Shown here one piece after another: positions 60,606 through 64,000 of a stretch of 64,000 bases of DNA. The notes under the pieces are model-generated. The model saw only the letters and a program-made list of their open reading frames with translations. It made no database searches and had not been told where the DNA came from. Numbering within the stretch: position 1 is the stretch's first letter; every line of letters begins with the position of its first letter. The position numbers and the translations under genes are program-made. Source of the DNA: Neobacillus mesonae. Its GTDB lineage: Bacteria > Bacillota > Bacilli > Bacillales > Cytobacillaceae. The stretch covers positions 186,001 to 250,000 of the forward strand of contig NZ_JAMBNQ010000003.1 of assembly GCF_023715155.1 (NCBI RefSeq). Direction: 5' to 3'.

Positions 60606-60971
60606 GTGGATTCATTATTGGAAGGTATCTTATCTAATAATATGAATGAGCGGAATAAAGCGATAGAAAAAATAATTATGGAGCAACCGTCAGAGCTAAA
60701 GAGTGAATTGTTAAAAATCACTTTAGAAGGTCCAACATATGCAAAGTTAGGAGCTTTAAAAGCGTATGGAAATATTATTTCAAAAAACGAAATTGGGACC
60801 ATCATTGAGTTTACAAAGAATAAAGATTGGCATATCAGGTTAGAAGCATTAAAGTGTATTGTTAATTTAATGGGGACAGACTCACTTGAAATACTGAGAC
60901 CATTTTTAGAAGATAAAGCACATGGTGTAAGAAGTGAAGTTGAATTAATGATATCTAAACTCCAAAATTAA
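60606..60971 (+). CDS. HEAT-repeat protein
   Basis: A 121-aa all-helical protein with about three HEAT-like helix pairs: ERNKAIEKIIMEQPSELKSE, TYAKLGALKAYGNIISKNEI, WHIRLEALKCIVNLMG and HGVRSEVELMISKL. HEAT scaffolds bind proteins or nucleic acid; no catalytic residues are expected. The start is GTG 60606 behind GGGGTGATGAT. It lies between the phage-like genes and hsdR, and belongs to neither by sequence. Function unknown. Confidence 0.7.
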   Translation: MDSLLEGILSNNMNERNKAIEKIIMEQPSELKSELLKITLEGPTYAKLGALKAYGNIISKNEIGTIIEFTKNKDWHIRLEALKCIVNLMGTDSLEILRPFLEDKAHGVRSEVELMISKLQN

Positions 60972-60984
60972 TCAAGTATGGATA

Positions 60985-61017
60985 GCGTCAGCCTTAAGTG
61001 GGTTGGCATTTTTTTAT
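60985..61017 (+). terminator. Weak intrinsic terminator after the HEAT gene
   Basis: CAGCC and GGTTG pair (one G-U) around TTAAGTG, followed closely by a run of seven T. Confidence 0.45.
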
Positions 61018-61062
61018 TTCTTATTATCCTAAATAAATGAAACTTAAGCATTAATTTTTTTG

Positions 61063-61068
61063 TATAAT
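61063..61068 (+). promoter_or_regulatory. -10 box of hsdR
   Basis: A perfect TATAAT lies 34 bases before the hsdR ATG. The -35 is poor (TGAAAC with 19-base spacing). Its place rules out the longer open frame from 61060 as the real start. Confidence 0.6.
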
Positions 61069-61101
61069 AGAGGGATGATGGGTATTAAGGAGGTTTCCGC
61101 C

Positions 61102-63855
61102 ATGGCACATCAACCTGAAGCAGCGCTTGAAAAAAATTTACATAAACAGCTTGTGGATCAAGGCTACGATGCAGTCAAGATTACAGACTATGACGCTTTA
61201 TTAACCAACTTTAAGCAACAACTCAATAAATTCAATGAACATAAACTAAATGGACAACCATTAACTGATATAGAATTTAAGAGAATTCTTACCTTAATTG
61301 AAGGTAAAAGTATTTACGATTCAGCGAAAATTTTACGTGACAAGCTACTGATAGAACGTGAAGATGGTACGCAATTGTATGTAGAGCTACTCAATACAAA
61401 AGAGTGGTGTAAAAATCTATTCCAAGTCACAACACAAACAACGGTGATTGGAAAATACACAAATCGTTATGACGTGACCATCCTAATTAATGGGTTACCA
61501 CTTGTTCAAATCGAATTGAAACGACGTGGACTAGACTTTAAAGAAGCATTCAATCAAATACAGCGCTATCGTCGTCATACATTTCCTGGTGTGTATCGTT
61601 TCCTACAAATCTTTATTGTAAGTAATGGTGTTGATACTAAATACTTTTCGAACTCTGATTACGATATTCAATTTGGGTTCACATTTTTCTGGACGGATGA
61701 GAAGAATAAACTGATTACAAACTTACAAGATTTTGCTAGTGCTTTCCTAAAGCCGTGTCATTTAGCCAAAATGATTAGTCGTTACATGGTCATTAATGAT
61801 ACTGATAAAGCGTTAATGGTTATGCGACCATATCAAATGTATGCGGTAGAAGCATTGGTAAAACGTGCAACGGAAACCAACAACAATGGCTATATTTGGC
61901 ATACAACGGGTTCTGGTAAAACCTTAACCTCTTTTAAAGCTGGTCAAATCTTAGCAGATGAAGAAAGTATCAAAAAGGTATTCTTCCTAGTTGACCGACA
62001 AGATTTAGATAGCCAAACAATTGCGGAATTTAATAAATTCCAAAAAGGCTCTGTAGACCGTACAGACAAAACGGAAATACTGATTGAACAAATCCAAAAC
62101 CCAATGAAGCGTTTTATCGTAACAACAATTCAGAAGATGAACAATGCTATAAAAAGTCCAAGATATACAAAAGTTATGGAGCCTTACAAGCAAGAACATG
62201 TTGTCTTCATCATCGATGAATGTCACCGTAGCCAATTTGGTGATATGCGAAAAGAAATTGATCGTCATTTCCAAAACGCTCAATACTTTGGCTTTACAGG
62301 AACACCTCGTTTTGTAGAAAACAAGAGCCAAGATGGTCGTACAACAGCCGACCTATTTGAAAAATGCTTACACCATTACTTAATTAAAGATGCAATTCGT
62401 GATGGGAATGTACTGGGTTTCTCAGTTGAATACATTCGTACTTTTAATGCTAATATTGATGAAAGTGACCCAACTAAAGTACAAGCTATCGATACGAATG
62501 AAGTATGGCATGACGAAAGACGTTTAAACCTTATTGCCGACCATATTATAGATAACCATATAAGACGGTCAAAAAGTAAAGGTTACTGTGCGATGTTTGC
62601 AGTGGATTCTATTCCAACACTTATCAAGTACTATGATATTTTCAAACAGAAGAAACACAATCTGAAGATTGCTGGCATTTATTCATATGGGCAAAATGAG
62701 GAAAGTAGTGGGACGGAAGAGCACTCTCGTGAATCTTTAGACCGCATGATTGTTGACTATAACAAAATGTACGATACCGATTTCTCAACAGAATCATGGG
62801 ATCGCTACTTCTCCGATGTATCGAAAAAAGTAAAGAAGGCACAAATCGATATTTTATTGGTTGTTAAAATGTTCTTAACGGGTTTTGACAGCAAGCCGCT
62901 GAATACGTTATATGTAGATAAAAACATGGTTTATCATGATTTACTGCAAGCATACAGTCGTACAAACCGTGTAGAGAAAGCGACAAAGCCTTATGGAAAT
63001 ATTGTCTGTTACCGTAACCTAAAAGAGAATACCGATGAAGCCATCAAACTGTTTTCCCAAACAAAATCAGTGGACGAAGTATTGATGCATAACCCTGAGG
63101 AGTACTTAGCTGCCTTCTTAACGGCTCGAAATGCTCTACTTGAAATCGCAGCAAATCCAGAAGCAGTGGATTTATTAGAAAGTGAAGAGGATAAAAAAGG
63201 TTTCATTACTGCTTTCAAAAACATGACGAAGTTCTTGCAGAAGTTGCAGTCCTTCTCTGACTTTGTGTTTGATGAAGAAAAATTGCAAATCTCGGAGCAA
63301 ACATACGAAGACTTTAAGAGCAAGTACTTCAAGGTATATGAAATGATCAAACGTGGTGAAGTACCAAAAGAATCCATATTGCATGATATCGACTTTGAAT
63401 TAGAGCTAATGCATACAGACCGTATTAACGTAAGCTACATTTTAAATCTCATTGCGAACCTTAACACAGAAGATGAAAAAGAACGTGACAAAGAGATTCG
63501 TTTTATCAAACAAGAATTAGACCATGCATCTGATCCGAAGTTACGTCTAAAAATTGAGTTGATAAAAGGTTTCTTAGATAAGGTCGCACCAACGTTAGCA
63601 CCTAATGAATCAGTAATGGATGCATACAGTCGTTACGAAGAAGAAATGAGTGAGCAAGAACTCTCAACATTTGCGAAACAAGTAAATATTGAAGATAGTG
63701 TATTACGTGAACAAGTATCAACATATGAGTATTCCACTTTAATTGAAAAAAATGCGATTATGGATTCTTTATCAGGGTCATTCTTGAAAAAGAACAAAGC
63801 AATTAAAGCGATTACTTCTTTCATTCGTGACTTTACCGAAAAATACGGTGCGTAG
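61102..63855 (+). CDS. hsdR: Type I restriction enzyme, HsdR (R) subunit
   Basis: A 917-aa restriction-translocation subunit. The N-terminal nuclease domain has the PD-(D/E)xK-type residues Asp124 and Glu138-Leu-Lys140 (RYDVTIL, VQIELKRRG). The SF2 motor follows: Walker A TTGSGKT (about 268-274), DECH box (372-375) and motif III FTGTPRF (about 398-404), then a helicase C-terminal domain with LTGFDSKPLNTLYVD and a helical tail that docks to the methylase. AAGGAGGTTTCCGCC sets the start at 61102. The gene has its own promoter and is followed by a terminator; hsdM and hsdS are not present in the window, so partners must lie downstream or elsewhere. Confidence 0.93.
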   Translation: MAHQPEAALEKNLHKQLVDQGYDAVKITDYDALLTNFKQQLNKFNEHKLNGQPLTDIEFKRILTLIEGKSIYDSAKILRDKLLIEREDGTQLYVELLNTKEWCKNLFQVTTQTTVIGKYTNRYDVTILINGLPLVQIELKRRGLDFKEAFNQIQRYRRHTFPGVYRFLQIFIVSNGVDTKYFSNSDYDIQFGFTFFWTDEKNKLITNLQDFASAFLKPCHLAKMISRYMVINDTDKALMVMRPYQMYAVEALVKRATETNNNGYIWHTTGSGKTLTSFKAGQILADEESIKKVFFLVDRQDLDSQTIAEFNKFQKGSVDRTDKTEILIEQIQNPMKRFIVTTIQKMNNAIKSPRYTKVMEPYKQEHVVFIIDECHRSQFGDMRKEIDRHFQNAQYFGFTGTPRFVENKSQDGRTTADLFEKCLHHYLIKDAIRDGNVLGFSVEYIRTFNANIDESDPTKVQAIDTNEVWHDERRLNLIADHIIDNHIRRSKSKGYCAMFAVDSIPTLIKYYDIFKQKKHNLKIAGIYSYGQNEESSGTEEHSRESLDRMIVDYNKMYDTDFSTESWDRYFSDVSKKVKKAQIDILLVVKMFLTGFDSKPLNTLYVDKNMVYHDLLQAYSRTNRVEKATKPYGNIVCYRNLKENTDEAIKLFSQTKSVDEVLMHNPEEYLAAFLTARNALLEIAANPEAVDLLESEEDKKGFITAFKNMTKFLQKLQSFSDFVFDEEKLQISEQTYEDFKSKYFKVYEMIKRGEVPKESILHDIDFELELMHTDRINVSYILNLIANLNTEDEKERDKEIRFIKQELDHASDPKLRLKIELIKGFLDKVAPTLAPNESVMDAYSRYEEEMSEQELSTFAKQVNIEDSVLREQVSTYEYSTLIEKNAIMDSLSGSFLKKNKAIKAITSFIRDFTEKYGA

Positions 63856-63878
63856 TTACCACAATACCCATGTAATAA

Positions 63879-63908
63879 AAGAGAGAGCGCTAAATAGTGC
63901 TCTCTCTT
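63879..63908 (+). terminator. Intrinsic terminator after hsdR
   Basis: AAGAGAGAGC (63879-63888) pairs exactly with 63899-63908 around a 10-base loop, followed by GTTATTTT. Confidence 0.85.
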
Positions 63909-63948
63909 GTTATTTTAAAAAATATCAAAAAAATAAATGGAAAAACAT

Positions 63949-63968
63949 TGATATTTTTTAAAATATCA
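63949..63968. promoter_or_regulatory. Perfect 20-bp palindrome at the window end, candidate operator
   Basis: TGATATTTTTTAAAATATCA is an exact inverted repeat (9-2-9). Related half sites AAAATATCA (63918-63926) and TGATATA (63991-63997) flank it. It probably belongs to the promoter of the next gene outside the window. Confidence 0.45.
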
Positions 63969-64000
63969 TTTATATTAAATGTATTGATGTTGATATATTA

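Noticed and set aside
53087-60971. Complete prophage
   Set aside because: Integrase, repressor and one head protease are present, but no terminase, portal, capsid, tail or lysis genes were found.
61060-61101. Upstream start of hsdR
   Set aside because: The TATAAT box at 61063-61068 lies within this extension, so it would not be transcribed; AAGGAGG is spaced for 61102.

Overview
The window reads as chromosome from a low-GC, Gram-positive Bacillaceae member (Bacillus, Neobacillus or Mesobacillus-like; genus not decidable here). The basis is strong AAGGAGG-type ribosome binding sites, two class I SAM (S-box) riboswitches, a FadR-type operator in front of fadNAE, the order fadN-fadA-fadE-yusI-gcvH-yusF-yusE ... 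metNPQ ... sufCDSUB that resembles the Bacillus subtilis yus/suf region, and lipoprotein-type transporter binding proteins. No rRNA, tRNA or CRISPR array was seen.

Bases 1-26,200 hold about 20 genes, all on the + strand: an accessory catabolic island. It encodes an IclR regulator, a two-subunit ADP-forming acyl-CoA synthetase, a thiolase-fold protein without the usual nucleophilic Cys paired with a DUF35 protein (a layout known from retro-aldolases), a two-subunit CoA transferase, a Rieske oxygenase, a complete 2-oxoacid/acetoin-dehydrogenase-like complex (E1 alpha, E1 beta, E2, and E3 placed 12 kb further on), one TRAP permease with two paralogous binding proteins, an Old Yellow Enzyme/dienoyl-CoA-reductase-like flavoprotein, two paralogous zinc alcohol dehydrogenases flanking a TIM-barrel isomerase, a VOC protein, an SDR and an MFS transporter. 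The substrate cannot be named from sequence; the gene set fits uptake of an organic acid, oxygenation, ring or enone reduction, alcohol oxidation, C-C cleavage and CoA-ester processing. Three promoter regions share a 13-bp motif (ACCGYWAATCGRW) that could be the operator of the island's regulator.

Bases 26,200-53,000 are core genome: a benzil-reductase-like SDR, uppP, a DUF4931 protein, a SEDS (RodA/FtsW) protein, an AGCS symporter, yusU-like and yuzL-like small genes, the fadNAE beta-oxidation operon, yusI, gcvH, yusF, yusE, an 830-bp array of fifteen 52-bp tandem repeats, a NERD-domain gene, a yusD-like gene, S-box-controlled metY and metNPQ, and the sufCDSUB iron-sulfur assembly operon. 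A dispersed-repeat-like element and a second structured element lie between fadN and fadA.

Bases 53,000-60,600 look like a small integrated element placed directly behind sufB: tyrosine integrase, XRE repressor and excisionase-like gene around a readable divergent operator/promoter region, then a stand-alone family A DNA polymerase translationally coupled to an unknown 192-aa protein, a winged-helix protein, a large palindrome that could be an origin, a ClpP-like head-maturation protease with no capsid genes nearby, and a protein with what look like three ribbon-helix-helix repeats. It resembles a phage satellite or plasmid-like integrative element more than a full prophage. A HEAT-repeat protein and a type I restriction HsdR subunit follow without hsdM or hsdS in view; the right boundary of the island is not identified and may lie outside the window.
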